Assembly: GCA_013213785.1 (NCBI GenBank)
Contig: JABSPZ010000007.1
Span: 124,001 to 188,000 of the forward strand
Direction of reading: 5' to 3'
Length of the DNA stretch: 64,000 bases
DNA from: Henriciella sp.
Lineage (GTDB): Bacteria; Pseudomonadota; Alphaproteobacteria; Caulobacterales; Hyphomonadaceae
In this document: piece by piece, positions 27,454 through 36,083 of the stretch
How the letters are laid out: each line of letters begins with the position of its first letter
Position numbering within the stretch: position 1 is the first letter of the stretch
Translations under genes and position numbers: made by a program
Notes under the pieces: generated by a model
Seen by the model: only the letters and a program-made list of their open reading frames with translations
Database searches by the model: none
Told to the model about the DNA's origin: nothing

Positions 27454-27638
27454 TCCAGCTTTAAATCTGCACACTAAGATCGAGGGCGATAAGACCTCTC
27501 CCGATTTCAGTAGAGAATCCGGATGATGGATTGCCCAGACGAGCTGGGCAAAGCGCTTGAAGGAGGGAGCTCGGCAAACAGGGACCTCCTGAGATGCTGA
27601 GATATTGAACCGACAAGACGACCATGCACAGTCTATGT

Positions 27639-27935
27639 ATGGCTCGATTTGATTTCATCGCCGCATACATCATGGCCAATCGGAAGAATGGCGCGATCTA
27701 TACCGGGTGCAGCTCTGATCTTCCGGTGCGCGTCGGACAGCATAAAAACGGCCTCGGATCGAAATTCACGAAGCAATATGGCTGTACGAAATTGGTTTGG
27801 TACCAGCGTTTTGATGAGATGCCACTCGCCGTGCACCGAGAGAAGCAGATCAAAAACTGGCGGCGCCAGTGGAAAATCAACCTGATTGAAAAAGCAAATC
27901 CAATTTGGGTAGATCTTTCGCGAGACTTGGTTTGA
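27639..27935 (+). CDS. GIY-YIG nuclease-domain protein
   Basis: 98 residues from ATG 27639 (an ATG at 27624 adds five residues). The nuclease motif is AIYTGCSSDLPVRVGQHKNG, with the GIY replaced by AAYIM and YIG by YTG, and the family's Arg and Glu are at RVGQHK and HREKQIKNWRRQWKINLIEKANP. This is the short, single-domain UPF0213/YhbQ-like type, common in alphaproteobacteria. Activity is unproven; some are DNA-repair or mobile-element related. Confidence 0.82.
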   Translation: MARFDFIAAYIMANRKNGAIYTGCSSDLPVRVGQHKNGLGSKFTKQYGCTKLVWYQRFDEMPLAVHREKQIKNWRRQWKINLIEKANPIWVDLSRDLV

Positions 27936-28009
27936 GGACCTTTCCTCTTGCTCCAACCGAACAGTTCCTCCAAATCTTTTGAATCAACTCACCGAGAGGA
28001 GCCGACCAT

Positions 28010-28780
28010 ATGACCATGAGAAAGCGCCCCTCAATCCGCGGATTTGCGGCAGCTTTGATAAGCCTCACGATGACCGCAGCATGTGCCACAGCACAGACTT
28101 CGCCTGCGCAAGAGAGCGCTCCTGAACCAGTCTCCTCCATCTCCACCGCCCCTATCGCGTTCGGGCCTGACGCCCCCTTCGCGACAGAGATCTACAATTT
28201 CTTTGTGCAGGACGAGGTCTTTACGCCCACCGCTTGTCGAACTGTCTTTACCGGCAGCTCCAGTATCCGGTTCTGGTTCGACCTGGATGACGACTTCCCC
28301 GGCCTAAACGCGCTCAATCGCGGGTTTGGTGGATCTGAAATCACGCATGTGATCGGGTATTTCGACTTCCTGCTGACCAAGCACCAACCGCGTGAGATCA
28401 TCTTCTATGCAGGCGAGAACGACCTCAACGCAGGCGCGAGCCCTGAAGATGTCGCCGAACGGTTTTCCGTCTTCATGGATATGAAAAACGAACGCATTGG
28501 TGACTCACCGGTCTACTTCCTGTCGATCAAGCCATCTTTTGCTCGCGTCTCAGAGCTGGGCGCACAGACAGAGGCCAACGCACTGATCAAAGCCGCCGCC
28601 GAAACCCGCGATGATTTGATCTTTGTAGATATCGCAGCGCCCATGATGGACGGCGATACGCCCAAGCGGATCTTCATCTCCGACCAGCTTCATATGAATT
28701 TGGCGGGCTATGAGATTTGGACCGAAACTCTGGGTCCGCTCTTAAGCGACCCAAATCGCCCAAAGCGTAGTGGTTGCTAG
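28010..28780 (+). CDS. GDSL/SGNH-family lipoprotein esterase
   Basis: 256 residues. N-terminal lipoprotein signal ending TMTAAC. The SGNH blocks are TGSSSIRFWF (nucleophile Ser), NRGFGGSEI (oxyanion Gly), GENDLNAG (Asn), and DQLHMNLAGYEIW (Asp-His). It resembles GDSL lipases and acetylhydrolases anchored to the cell envelope; substrate unknown. AGAGGAG lies close before the start. Confidence 0.85.
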   Translation: MTMRKRPSIRGFAAALISLTMTAACATAQTSPAQESAPEPVSSISTAPIAFGPDAPFATEIYNFFVQDEVFTPTACRTVFTGSSSIRFWFDLDDDFPGLNALNRGFGGSEITHVIGYFDFLLTKHQPREIIFYAGENDLNAGASPEDVAERFSVFMDMKNERIGDSPVYFLSIKPSFARVSELGAQTEANALIKAAAETRDDLIFVDIAAPMMDGDTPKRIFISDQLHMNLAGYEIWTETLGPLLSDPNRPKRSGC

Positions 28781-28854
28781 ACAAGTTCGGCCTTGCGCCA
28801 GCACGCTCTACGCCCCAAATGCCATGAAACCTTTCGGCTGGAGGAGCCCGCTAT

Positions 28855-29370
28855 ATGACCACCCCTATCTATAAATCGACCATTGGCGTGATGATCCGCC
28901 AGGCGGAAGCCTTGGTTGGCATTATGGCCGCTGGCCGTGAGCATCTTGGCGACGGCGCGGATGCGTTCATCAACGAAAAGCTGATCGACGACATGCTGCC
29001 CTTCTCGTTCCAGATCCGCGCGGTATGCCACTCAAGCTATGGCAACATCGAAGCGGTGCGTGCGGGACAAGCTGGCCCTCCCGGAGCCATGGAAATCGAG
29101 TCCTATGCGCAGCTGGAGACCATGCTCAAGGAGACGATCGAGCAGCTAAAAGCGATTGATCCAGCGGAACTTGATACACTGATGGAGAAAGACCTGATCT
29201 TCGTCCTCGGCGACTTCAAACTGCCGTTCAAAGGTCTCGGCTTCATGACGTCGTTCGCGATGCCGAACTTCTTCTTCCACATGACCACGGCTTACAATCT
29301 ACTCCGCCAAAAGGGCGTCCCGATTGGAAAGCGCGAGTATCTCGGCGCGATGGACCTGAATATGGGCTAA
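28855..29370 (+). CDS. DUF1993-family protein
   Basis: 171 residues. It begins TPIYKSTIGVMIRQAEALVGIM and has LPFSFQIRAVCHSSYGNIEAVRAG in the middle and FFFHMTTAYNLLRQKGVPIGKREYLG at the end, the DUF1993 signature; the fold is DinB-like four-helix bundle. Function unknown. GGAGGAG before the ATG. Ends with a bidirectional terminator 22 bases on. Confidence 0.88.
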   Translation: MTTPIYKSTIGVMIRQAEALVGIMAAGREHLGDGADAFINEKLIDDMLPFSFQIRAVCHSSYGNIEAVRAGQAGPPGAMEIESYAQLETMLKETIEQLKAIDPAELDTLMEKDLIFVLGDFKLPFKGLGFMTSFAMPNFFFHMTTAYNLLRQKGVPIGKREYLGAMDLNMG

Positions 29371-29392
29371 GGCGCTCCAGAGCAGCATATAG

Positions 29393-29427
29393 AAAAACCC
29401 CGGACGCCATTAGCTTCCGGGGTTTTT
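29393..29427. terminator. bidirectional terminator between DUF1993 gene and the DUF1232 gene
   Basis: Perfect 12-bp stem AAAAACCCCGGA / TCCGGGGTTTTT with an 11-base loop, lying between the ends of the two convergent genes. Confidence 0.9.
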
Positions 29428-29445
29428 TGATGTCTAGGTTTCAGA

Positions 29446-30015
29446 CTATCCCGCGTGGAAGAGCGAGGTAATCACATCTGTGCCAGCTGCGCCGCCAGAG
29501 CGACGACGACGGCGACGGCGCATGCGTGATTGCAGCTCATCGCGCGCCACTTTCAGCGGCTGTGCGTCGGCTTCTTTGGCTTCTAGTTCTTTGCGGTTCT
29601 CACAGAACTCCGCATAGGCTTCGAGTTCTGGCTGCAGGTCCATCGCGGCCAGGTCGACCATGATCGTATCATCGAGGAAGCCAATGCCCGGCAACTCATC
29701 AGGAATGATATCGTTCGGGTCTGCAAAATACGCCAAGACTTCCAGAACCCGCTCGCGGTCATCATTCTCGAGATTCCAGTCGCGGTCTTTCAGCATGTCG
29801 ACCATATTCTGAAGCGTCAGCATCCGCGACACCACGAAGGTTGGCGGATCGCTTTCGAGCGCTTTGACCGCCAGGGCCTCTGCCGCCAGGATCACACGAT
29901 CATCATCTCTCAATGCACGGTTCTTGCGCGCCTTAGAGAGGCGGTTGCGAAAATACTCGATGTCCTTTGGACCGAGTTCGAAATTGATACGAAGCATGTC
30001 GCCTTGTACGTCCAT
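29446..30015 (-). CDS. DUF1232 (YkvA-like) family protein
   Basis: 189 residues. ATG 30015 has GGAG 9 bases upstream. The core YFADPNDIIPDELPGIGFLDDTIMVDLA is the YkvA/DUF1232 signature, normally a small helical membrane-associated domain, but here it lacks clear transmembrane segments. An Arg-rich run (RRRRRRR) near residue 165 could bind nucleic acid or membrane. Function unknown. Confidence 0.78.
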   Translation of the reverse strand: MDVQGDMLRINFELGPKDIEYFRNRLSKARKNRALRDDDRVILAAEALAVKALESDPPTFVVSRMLTLQNMVDMLKDRDWNLENDDRERVLEVLAYFADPNDIIPDELPGIGFLDDTIMVDLAAMDLQPELEAYAEFCENRKELEAKEADAQPLKVARDELQSRMRRRRRRRSGGAAGTDVITSLFHAG

Positions 30016-30149
30016 ATGCTTGGTCTCCCCATTGCATTTATTGCAGCGCACGTTGCCCAGAGATGCCCGCAGATGCAAGCAAGAAATAAGTCCCGATCCT
30101 AAGGAATTGGGTTGCTTTTCAACAATTTTCCCGCGATGCGTGCAGCATT

Positions 30150-30647
30150 ATGCCTATTCGACCTTACCGACCTGACGATTTCGCCGCTCTGTTCGCAGCG
30201 AACGAAGCCTCTGTTCCCGGCGTGGGCGCCGAAACAGAAGACAGCCTTGCGAAATGGATCTCTCTGTCGACTTGCCTGGTGGCGACAGATGACGACGATC
30301 AGGCCCTCGGATTCATCACCGTGATGGAGCTTGGCCAGCCCGCCTATGACAGCCCAAATATGCGCTGGTTCGAGACTTATGCCGAGGAGACCCGCAAATC
30401 GGTTGTCTATGTCGACCGGATCGCGCTCTCACCCGCGGCGCGCGGCCAAAGGCTTGGGGAGGCTTTGTACCAAGCAGCTTTCGACCATTTCAAATCGCGC
30501 GATGAGATTGGGTGCGAAGTTAATACACTACCGCCGAATCCTGGCTCGCACCGGTTCCATAACCGGCTTGGCTTTCAAAGCGTCGGTGAAAGCACGTATC
30601 GCAAGGGTGAAAAGGCGGTGATGTTTTACGCCCGCCCTCTTGGCTAA
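30150..30647 (+). CDS. GNAT-family N-acetyltransferase
   Basis: 165 residues. RPYRPDDFAALFAANEAS is the N-terminal strand; VVYVDRIALSPAARGQRLGEALYQAAF holds the CoA loop (RGQRLG), and HRFHNRLGFQSVGE is motif B. Close to uncharacterised GNAT proteins with a long YFET-like insert. Substrate unknown. Its end overlaps the convergent FAA hydrolase gene by 4 bases. Confidence 0.85.
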   Translation: MPIRPYRPDDFAALFAANEASVPGVGAETEDSLAKWISLSTCLVATDDDDQALGFITVMELGQPAYDSPNMRWFETYAEETRKSVVYVDRIALSPAARGQRLGEALYQAAFDHFKSRDEIGCEVNTLPPNPGSHRFHNRLGFQSVGESTYRKGEKAVMFYARPLG

Positions 30648-31654
30648 ACGGCTGCCACTTTTTGCTCAATCGCGCCGAAGATCGACTTTCCTGAAGCGTC
30701 CAACATTTCCATGCGGACTGTGTCACCAGGCTTCATGAAAGGGGTTTTAAACTCGCCGGTCGCGATTTTCTCGATCATACGGATTTCCGCGATGCAGGAA
30801 TAGCCGAGGCCGCCTTCGCTTACCGGCTTTCCAGGACCACCATCAGCGCCTTTATTGGACACGGTTCCAGAGCCGATCACCGTGCCCGCGCTCAAAGGCC
30901 GGGTCTTGGCGGCATGCGCCACAAGACGCGCGAGAGAGAAGGTCGCGTCTTCAGCCGCTTCGGCGCGGCCAAAGGCTTCGCCATTATAATCCACCCGCAG
31001 CGGGTGATGGACGAGATTATCTTTCCAAGCATCGCCGAGCTCTTCTGGCGTCACAGCAACGGGTGAAAACGCGCTTGGTGGTTTAGATTGGAAGAAACCA
31101 AACCCTTTGGCCAGCTCTGGTGGGATCAATCCACGCAAGGAAACGTCATTGCAAAGCATGATAAGTTTGATGTGATCTGCGGCCTCTGCCTCCGTCACAC
31201 CCATCGGGACATCATCGGTAATCACCGCGATCTCACCTTCCATGTCGCAGCCCCAAGCAATATCGCCGAGCGGGATATCATCACGGGGCCCGAGGAACGC
31301 ATCCGAGCCCCCCTGATACATAAGTGGGTCGTCGTAGAAGCTTTCTGGCACTTCCGCGCCGCGGGCTTTCCGGACCAGCTCGACATGATTGATATAGGCA
31401 GACCCGTCCGCCCACTGATAAGCGCGCGGCAGCGGGCTTTCGCAATCATGCTCGTGAAACCGGAAGGTCGGGACAGAGCCAAGCTCCACCCCTTCCGCCA
31501 TGCGGGCAAGGCGCGGCGCAACCGATTCCCAATCATCCAAAGCAGCCTGCAGCGTCGGGACGATCCGCGCGGCATCTGTGCAGCGGGTCAGGTCTTTCGA
31601 CACAACAACGAGACGCCCGTCCCGCGAGCCATTCTTAAGGGTGGCGAGTTTCAT
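30644..31654 (-). CDS. fumarylacetoacetate hydrolase family protein
   Basis: 336 residues. The N-terminal part (KLATLKNGSRDGRLVVVSKDLT) and the FAH core (GCDMEGEIAVITDDVPMGV, with the metal-binding acidic residues, and GTVIGSGTVSNKG) match bacterial FAA hydrolases. In tyrosine breakdown the enzyme cleaves fumarylacetoacetate to fumarate and acetoacetate. That job fits its place 3' to HPPD and a VOC protein on the same strand; homogentisate dioxygenase and the isomerase are not in the window. The role is inference from context. Confidence 0.85.
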   Translation of the reverse strand: MKLATLKNGSRDGRLVVVSKDLTRCTDAARIVPTLQAALDDWESVAPRLARMAEGVELGSVPTFRFHEHDCESPLPRAYQWADGSAYINHVELVRKARGAEVPESFYDDPLMYQGGSDAFLGPRDDIPLGDIAWGCDMEGEIAVITDDVPMGVTEAEAADHIKLIMLCNDVSLRGLIPPELAKGFGFFQSKPPSAFSPVAVTPEELGDAWKDNLVHHPLRVDYNGEAFGRAEAAEDATFSLARLVAHAAKTRPLSAGTVIGSGTVSNKGADGGPGKPVSEGGLGYSCIAEIRMIEKIATGEFKTPFMKPGDTVRMEMLDASGKSIFGAIEQKVAAV

Positions 31655-31658
31655 GTAA

Positions 31659-32171
31659 CTAGCTCTCCATTTCGTGCGTAATTTTCTCTAACTCAGCTTC
31701 TAAGATGCCAAGGCAATCCTCAACTAAGCTCTCCATAAAGATTATTCGGTCGTTGCCATCTGATCTGACAACAACTTGCGGAGGTCCTCCAAACCGACCC
31801 TCGCCGAACGCGCCGTCGCCATAACCAACAGCAGATACCGAAAGTTGGTTTGCTTCCGCGATGAGCGGCGTAAATCTTGTCAAATTCACGTGCTTAATAG
31901 CCTTCGCAACATCTCGCAGAAGTCTAAAATCTTCGCTGCGTGAAGCTAGTTCAGCCCTGAATGCGGTATCATCCTTGGTGCTTGACAGCGATGCCGCACG
32001 CCCATTCTTCCCCCACCAAAATATATGCGCAGAGAATGCATCGACACTATGGATAGCATTTAAGGCCAATCGTAGGTCCGAATAGGAGGCACCCCATTCG
32101 GCAATGTTTGGGCGAACAACAACCTTCAAGAACACTCGAGGATCGCTCAACGGGCTAGGCGCGTCCTCCAC
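31659..32171 (-). CDS. hypothetical protein, HEPN-like feel, inserted in the tyrosine operon
   Basis: 170 residues from a GTG at 32171 placed 5 bases after the VOC stop; the open frame extends further but that part is a shadow. Sequence features: VKVV...IAEWGASYSDLRLALNAIHSV, HIFWWGKNG, then LLRDVAKAIKHVNLT, which resembles the helix of HEPN-type RNase/toxin-associated proteins and of small hypothetical proteins linked to defence. Base use is a bit more AT-rich than the neighbours. It breaks an otherwise tight operon between VOC and FAH genes. No named family; could be a mobile cargo gene. Confidence 0.6.
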   Translation of the reverse strand: MEDAPSPLSDPRVFLKVVVRPNIAEWGASYSDLRLALNAIHSVDAFSAHIFWWGKNGRAASLSSTKDDTAFRAELASRSEDFRLLRDVAKAIKHVNLTRFTPLIAEANQLSVSAVGYGDGAFGEGRFGGPPQVVVRSDGNDRIIFMESLVEDCLGILEAELEKITHEMES

Positions 32172-32175
32172 TTCA

Positions 32176-32727
32176 CTAGCTCTCTGCCTTGATTTTTTCG
32201 TGCAGCCAAGCTGCGTGGCGCGGGGCTTTTTTCGTCTGGCTCCACTCTTCGAGCATTTCGGGCGCGACGCGCTTAAGCTCCGCATACTGATCAGGCGTAC
32301 CGATATCGCAAGCGAGTTCCAGGCGGTGACCGTTTGGGTCAAAGAAATAGATCGATTTGAAAATGCCGTGATGGGTCGGCCCGAGGACGTCTAAACCATG
32401 CGCCTCAGCACGCTCTTTCGCCGCCACAAGCTCTTCCATTGAGCCAACTTTAAAAGCGATATGCTGCACCCATTGTGGGGTGTTTTCATCACGGCCCATA
32501 TCCGGCTGCTGCGGCAGCTCAAAGAAAGCCAGCACATTGCCGTTTCCGGCGTCTAGGAAGATGTGCATGTACGGATCATAGGCGCCTGTCGACGGCACGT
32601 GGTCTTCGGCGATTGCGAGCTGAAAATCCATGCCAAGCACGTCGTGATAGAACTCGACCGTCTCTTTAGCGTCTTTGCAGCGATAGGCGACATGGTGGAC
32701 GCCTTGAAGGTTGGGGACTTTACTCAT
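32176..32727 (-). CDS. VOC-family dioxygenase/isomerase-like protein
   Basis: 183 residues. A single VOC (glyoxalase/dioxygenase) fold: LQGVHHVAYRCKDAKETVEFYHDVLGMD with the first metal His, WVQHIAFKV with the second, and IYFFDPNGHRLELA with a metal Glu. It lies in the tyrosine-catabolism cluster, 8 bases overlapping the small membrane protein gene. Its reaction is unknown; a role in aromatic breakdown is inference. Confidence 0.82.
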   Translation of the reverse strand: MSKVPNLQGVHHVAYRCKDAKETVEFYHDVLGMDFQLAIAEDHVPSTGAYDPYMHIFLDAGNGNVLAFFELPQQPDMGRDENTPQWVQHIAFKVGSMEELVAAKERAEAHGLDVLGPTHHGIFKSIYFFDPNGHRLELACDIGTPDQYAELKRVAPEMLEEWSQTKKAPRHAAWLHEKIKAES

Positions 32728-32917
32728 CTGTGTCGCTCCGTTTTGGGAATAGCGTCATGCCGATTACAGCGCCAATCAACCCGCCGATCGCCCCCGCGGC
32801 GGCACTGGCGCCATATTCCAATGGTCCCTCAAATGTGATGAACATGTCTTTCAAGTATCCCGCACCGATGGCACCGAGCAGAAAGATCACAATCGCTGGC
32901 CAGGACAATCGGCTCAC
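32720..32917 (-). CDS. small two-span membrane protein
   Basis: 65 residues with two membrane segments: WPAIVIFLLGAIGAGYL and ASAAAGAIGGLIGAVIGMTLF. It overlaps the HPPD stop by one base and the VOC start by 8, so it is part of the operon. No family recognised. The overlaps at both ends argue that it is a real gene rather than chance. Confidence 0.68.
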   Translation of the reverse strand: MSRLSWPAIVIFLLGAIGAGYLKDMFITFEGPLEYGASAAAGAIGGLIGAVIGMTLFPKRSDTDE

Positions 32918-34017
32918 TAGGCAGGCTCCTCAACGGCAAGAACGCCGCGTTCAACCTGATCACGTTCAATGGATTCGAACAAGGCTTTGAAATTCCCCTC
33001 GCCGAAGCCGTCTTTATAGTCGCCGACCCGCTGGATGAACTCAAAGAAAACCGGGCCGAGCTGTGGCTGCGCGAAGATTTGAAGCAGCAGGCGTGGCTCG
33101 CCGCCATCGGTTGTCCCATCCAGCAAGATACCGCGCGTTTTCAACTCGGCTTCAGGCTGACCATGACCGGGGAGGCGCTCGGACAGCATTTTGTAATAGG
33201 TTTCCGGCGGCGCCGTCATGAACGGGACGCCTTGCTTTTGCAGCTTGTCCCAGCAGGCGACCAGATCGTCACAGATCAGCGCAATGTGCTGGATCCCTTC
33301 GCCATTAAACTCACGCAGGAATTCTTCGATCTGGCCTTTGCCGCCCTCGCCTTCTTCGTTCAGCGGGATGCGGATTTTGCCGTCAGGCGCCGTTAGCGCT
33401 TTCGAGGTCAGGCCGGTATATTCGCCCTTAATGTCGAAATAGCGGATCTCTTGGAAGTTGAAGAGCGTCTCGTAAAAGTCCGACCAATATTTCATCCGGC
33501 CGCCATACACATTGTGGGTCAGGTGATCGACGAGCTGGAACCCGCAGCCTTCTGGATTGCGATCAACGCCGGGAAGATAGTCGAAATCGATGTCGTAAAT
33601 CGTGTGGCTGCCCTCTCCGTCGGCGTAGCGATCGATCAAATAGATGATCGAGCTGCCAATCCCGCGAATGCCTGGAATGTGAAGCTCCATCGGGCCTGTT
33701 TCGACGGTGACAGGTTCAGCGCCTTGGGCGATCAAATGCTCATACGCCTTTGAGGCGTTGCGGACGCGAAAGCCCATACCGCAGGCGCTTGGCCCGTGCT
33801 CGCGCGAGAAATACCAAGCGGCAGAGCGCGGCTCGTAATTGGTAATGAAGTTGATGCCGCCCTGGCGCCAAAGCTCAACGTCTTTCGAGCGGTGGCGCGC
33901 AATCTTGGTAAAGCCCATGCTTTCAAAGACCGGCTCTAGAAGGCCCTTCTCTGGTGCTGAGAACTCAATGAATTCAAACCCGTCCAAACCCGCTGGATTG
34001 TCGAACAAATCGGCCAT
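32917..34017 (-). CDS. hppD: 4-hydroxyphenylpyruvate dioxygenase
   Basis: 366 residues from ATG 34017, which has GGAGG 7 bases upstream. The Fe(II) ligands are the His in the N-terminal domain of the catalytic half (HLTHNVYGG region), the His in [13 protein letters not shown], and the Glu in [13 protein letters not shown]. It converts 4-hydroxyphenylpyruvate to homogentisate, the second step of tyrosine breakdown. First gene of a minus-strand operon whose divergent promoter has an 18-bp palindrome. Product name is firm. Confidence 0.95.
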   Translation of the reverse strand: MADLFDNPAGLDGFEFIEFSAPEKGLLEPVFESMGFTKIARHRSKDVELWRQGGINFITNYEPRSAAWYFSREHGPSACGMGFRVRNASKAYEHLIAQGAEPVTVETGPMELHIPGIRGIGSSIIYLIDRYADGEGSHTIYDIDFDYLPGVDRNPEGCGFQLVDHLTHNVYGGRMKYWSDFYETLFNFQEIRYFDIKGEYTGLTSKALTAPDGKIRIPLNEEGEGGKGQIEEFLREFNGEGIQHIALICDDLVACWDKLQKQGVPFMTAPPETYYKMLSERLPGHGQPEAELKTRGILLDGTTDGGEPRLLLQIFAQPQLGPVFFEFIQRVGDYKDGFGEGNFKALFESIERDQVERGVLAVEEPA

Positions 34018-34071
34018 GACCGTGCCTCCATACATCTCTGTTTTCGCTTCGAATTGAGCTGTAACAGAAAT

Positions 34072-34089
34072 TAGTTGCATATGCAACTA
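34072..34089. promoter_or_regulatory. 18-bp perfect palindrome in the divergent hppD / beta-lactamase-like promoter
   Basis: TAGTTGCATATGCAACTA is fully self-complementary. It lies 55 bases upstream of the HPPD start and 48 bases upstream of the divergent gene. Symmetric TTGCATATGCAA cores of this length are typical of MarR-type or related dimeric repressors of aromatic-acid genes; no such regulator gene is nearby, so the binding protein is inference. Confidence 0.7.
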
Positions 34090-34137
34090 TATGGATTTGG
34101 ACTGGCCTCTTCTGTAAAGTCGGGTCAAAAGACAAGG

Positions 34138-34908
34138 ATGACCCCGGACGCGTTTGAGAGCTTAAAACAGGCCTGCGAAGCTTTTGTGCAGCGCCCCGGA
34201 ACGGTTGCCGTGATTGCGCAGCCCAAGGCTGATCCCTCCCAAACCGTGTCACTCAACGCGTCGGTGAAGCTGCCGTCCGCGAGCGTCATCAAAGCGGCGA
34301 TTGCGTGCGCCGCGGTCGACAAAGCGGGATTGGATCTGACGCAGCCGATCAAACGCGGTGATTTGGACGAGACCTTCTATTGCTCCATTCTGCACGCCTT
34401 TGATCCGGAGGACACACTCACCTTAAAGAGCCTGATCGGCCTGATGCTGATCGTCAGCGACAACCCGGCCACGACCGCCGTCCTAGAGCGCGTGGGCATG
34501 AACACGGTTAATGCCTGGCTGTCAGAGAATGGGATGCCCGATACGCATATAGAGGTTGGCTTTGACGACGCCTCACTCGGCGCGCCGCTGCGGGCGAATT
34601 TAACCACAGCGACCGACTGCCTGACCCTGCTCCACCTGATCGACCAGACCCCGCGCTATGATTTCATCAAGCGGATGCTCGCCAACAATCTCCGCAATGA
34701 ACGGATCCCGAAACGCCTGCCTGACGACGCCGTCATCGCCCACAAGACCGGGACGCTAAATGGCTTGGTCCACGATATCGCCATCATAGACAGCCCCGTC
34801 GCGGCTTACTATTTAGTTGTCCTGGCGGATGGATTGGACGATGACGCCGCATTTGCGCGGGACTTGGCGGCGTTTTCGGAGACGGTTTATGGGCTGATGC
34901 GGGGGTGA
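34138..34908 (+). CDS. class A beta-lactamase-like serine hydrolase, cytoplasmic
   Basis: 256 residues. Motifs: SVIK (SxxK nucleophile) near residue 50, SDN, and HKTGTL (KTG). No signal peptide is seen. The Glu166 region typical of true class A enzymes (E-x-x-L-N) is not recognisable; the place shows SLGAPLRANLT. So it may be an esterase or peptidase of the penicillin-binding fold rather than an antibiotic hydrolase. Only a weak AAGG precedes the ATG at 34138. Divergent from hppD, with a shared palindrome between. Confidence 0.72.
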   Translation: MTPDAFESLKQACEAFVQRPGTVAVIAQPKADPSQTVSLNASVKLPSASVIKAAIACAAVDKAGLDLTQPIKRGDLDETFYCSILHAFDPEDTLTLKSLIGLMLIVSDNPATTAVLERVGMNTVNAWLSENGMPDTHIEVGFDDASLGAPLRANLTTATDCLTLLHLIDQTPRYDFIKRMLANNLRNERIPKRLPDDAVIAHKTGTLNGLVHDIAIIDSPVAAYYLVVLADGLDDDAAFARDLAAFSETVYGLMRG

Positions 34909-34987
34909 GGCGTTTAATGAGGTGATTCACAAAGGCTTAGAGCGGGATGTCCGTTTTGGATCAAATACGGACATTGGCAGAGCGACC

Positions 34988-35152
34988 TCAATTCGGCCTC
35001 TCTTTAGTGGCTACGCTGGCTATTGTCGTCGCCAACAACCATCCCATAGCACAAAGTACTGACATCCTTAAATCTCTATCGATGAAATAAATTAGACCCG
35101 CGTACGTTGCGCCACCGATTATACCATTGATTAGAAACCGATTTAATTTCAC
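34988..35152 (-). CDS. 54-residue small membrane protein
   Basis: Too short for routine calling. It starts GTG at 35152 with AAGGG about ten bases upstream and encodes two hydrophobic segments: FLINGIIGGATYAGLIYFI and MSVLCAMGWLLATTIASVA, with charged ends (DRDLR between, KERPN at the tail). This organised two-helix pattern is what supports it. No family recognised. It lies in the AT-richer island, opposite in direction to the barstar-like gene. The rest of the 34909-35358 stretch holds nothing I can name. Confidence 0.5.
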   Translation of the reverse strand: MKLNRFLINGIIGGATYAGLIYFIDRDLRMSVLCAMGWLLATTIASVATKERPN

Positions 35153-35358
35153 GTTCGCAGCCCTTCAATTTTCGATTACTAAATTAGTGTTACAGCGCGA
35201 ACAAACAATTTGAAACAATTACTCCAGATTTTTTGGATTGTCTCGCTTTTTCGAGGTCGTTATGTAGCGTCGCCTGAAGTGTAACGGGGATGCGACTTAT
35301 CTTTTTTGGATCAAGAGCGTACATCGGCATGCAACGCCATTAGGATTGTCCATAGGGT

Positions 35359-35625
35359 ATGAAAACTATCAAAATACCAAACTCATTTAGCAGCAAAGAA
35401 GAGCTGATTGAGCATTTTGCCAAAGGTCTCCTATTTCCCGAGTTTTACAGTCTGAACTGGGACTCGTTTGCATCATGTCTGTCTGAGATATTGGAGGTCG
35501 ATGAGTTGGATATTCACGTCGAGCATATCGGGTGGAGTGAGACGCAGTACAAATCCCTTCACTCGTATCGAATGATTTTGCTGGACATTCTTCTCATAAA
35601 CAAAAATTTCACTGTGAATTTCTGA
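35359..35625 (+). CDS. barstar-like RNase inhibitor
   Basis: 88 residues. It matches the barstar fold outline: KTIKIPNSFSSKEELIEHFAKGLLFPEFYSLNWDSFASCLSEIL, where the family pattern is helix-forming 'SK-E-L---FA--L-FP-YF--NWD----CL-'. Barstars bind and block secreted or intracellular ribonucleases such as barnase. No barnase-like gene is near in this window, so it is an orphan immunity-type gene. Sequence is AT-richer than the flanks. Confidence 0.78.
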   Translation: MKTIKIPNSFSSKEELIEHFAKGLLFPEFYSLNWDSFASCLSEILEVDELDIHVEHIGWSETQYKSLHSYRMILLDILLINKNFTVNF

Positions 35626-35717
35626 TTGGCATCTGCTTTGGCGCCGAATGCTGACCCTAAGTCAGGAGCAGTTGTCAAGATTCGGATATTGCTCGAAATC
35701 GGTTATGGGCTTTGTTG

Positions 35718-36083
35718 ATGTTGCCGCCAGAAGATGATCTCGAAGAAAGACAACGTGCATGGGATGCGATGCACGTGCTGTTTCTTGATACCGATGTCGA
35801 TGCCTTTTACCTAGACGATGCTGCGAAGAAGTGTGCAGAGACGCGGTATTCGGTGGAGGAATTGGAGGTGATCTTCTGGCGGGAGGTATACCCGACTATG
35901 CGCTCTAACCTTTGGGATGTAGCAGGAGAATGGACGCCTTTGGACATTGAGGGTCTAAGCAAAGCGATTCTTAAACAGCACAAATTTGGACGACAACTTT
36001 GGTTTCGCGAGTTGCATTCATACCCAACCGAATGTTGGAACAAGTTGCGGGATAAAGTCGTTCGGTTTCGTGATGCGCATTAA
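35718..36083 (+). CDS. DUF7079-like small protein (possible immunity-type protein)
   Basis: 121 residues from ATG 35718 (a TTG at 35712 is also in frame). RQRAWDAMHVLFLDTDVDAFYLDDAAKKCAETRYSVEELEVIFWREVYPTMRSNLWDVAGEW matches my memory of DUF7079 proteins that end in 'L...E.....W', often seen beside polymorphic toxin immunity genes. Function unknown. It follows the barstar-like gene by about 90 bases on the same strand, so they may form a two-gene island. Confidence 0.6.
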   Translation: MLPPEDDLEERQRAWDAMHVLFLDTDVDAFYLDDAAKKCAETRYSVEELEVIFWREVYPTMRSNLWDVAGEWTPLDIEGLSKAILKQHKFGRQLWFRELHSYPTECWNKLRDKVVRFRDAH

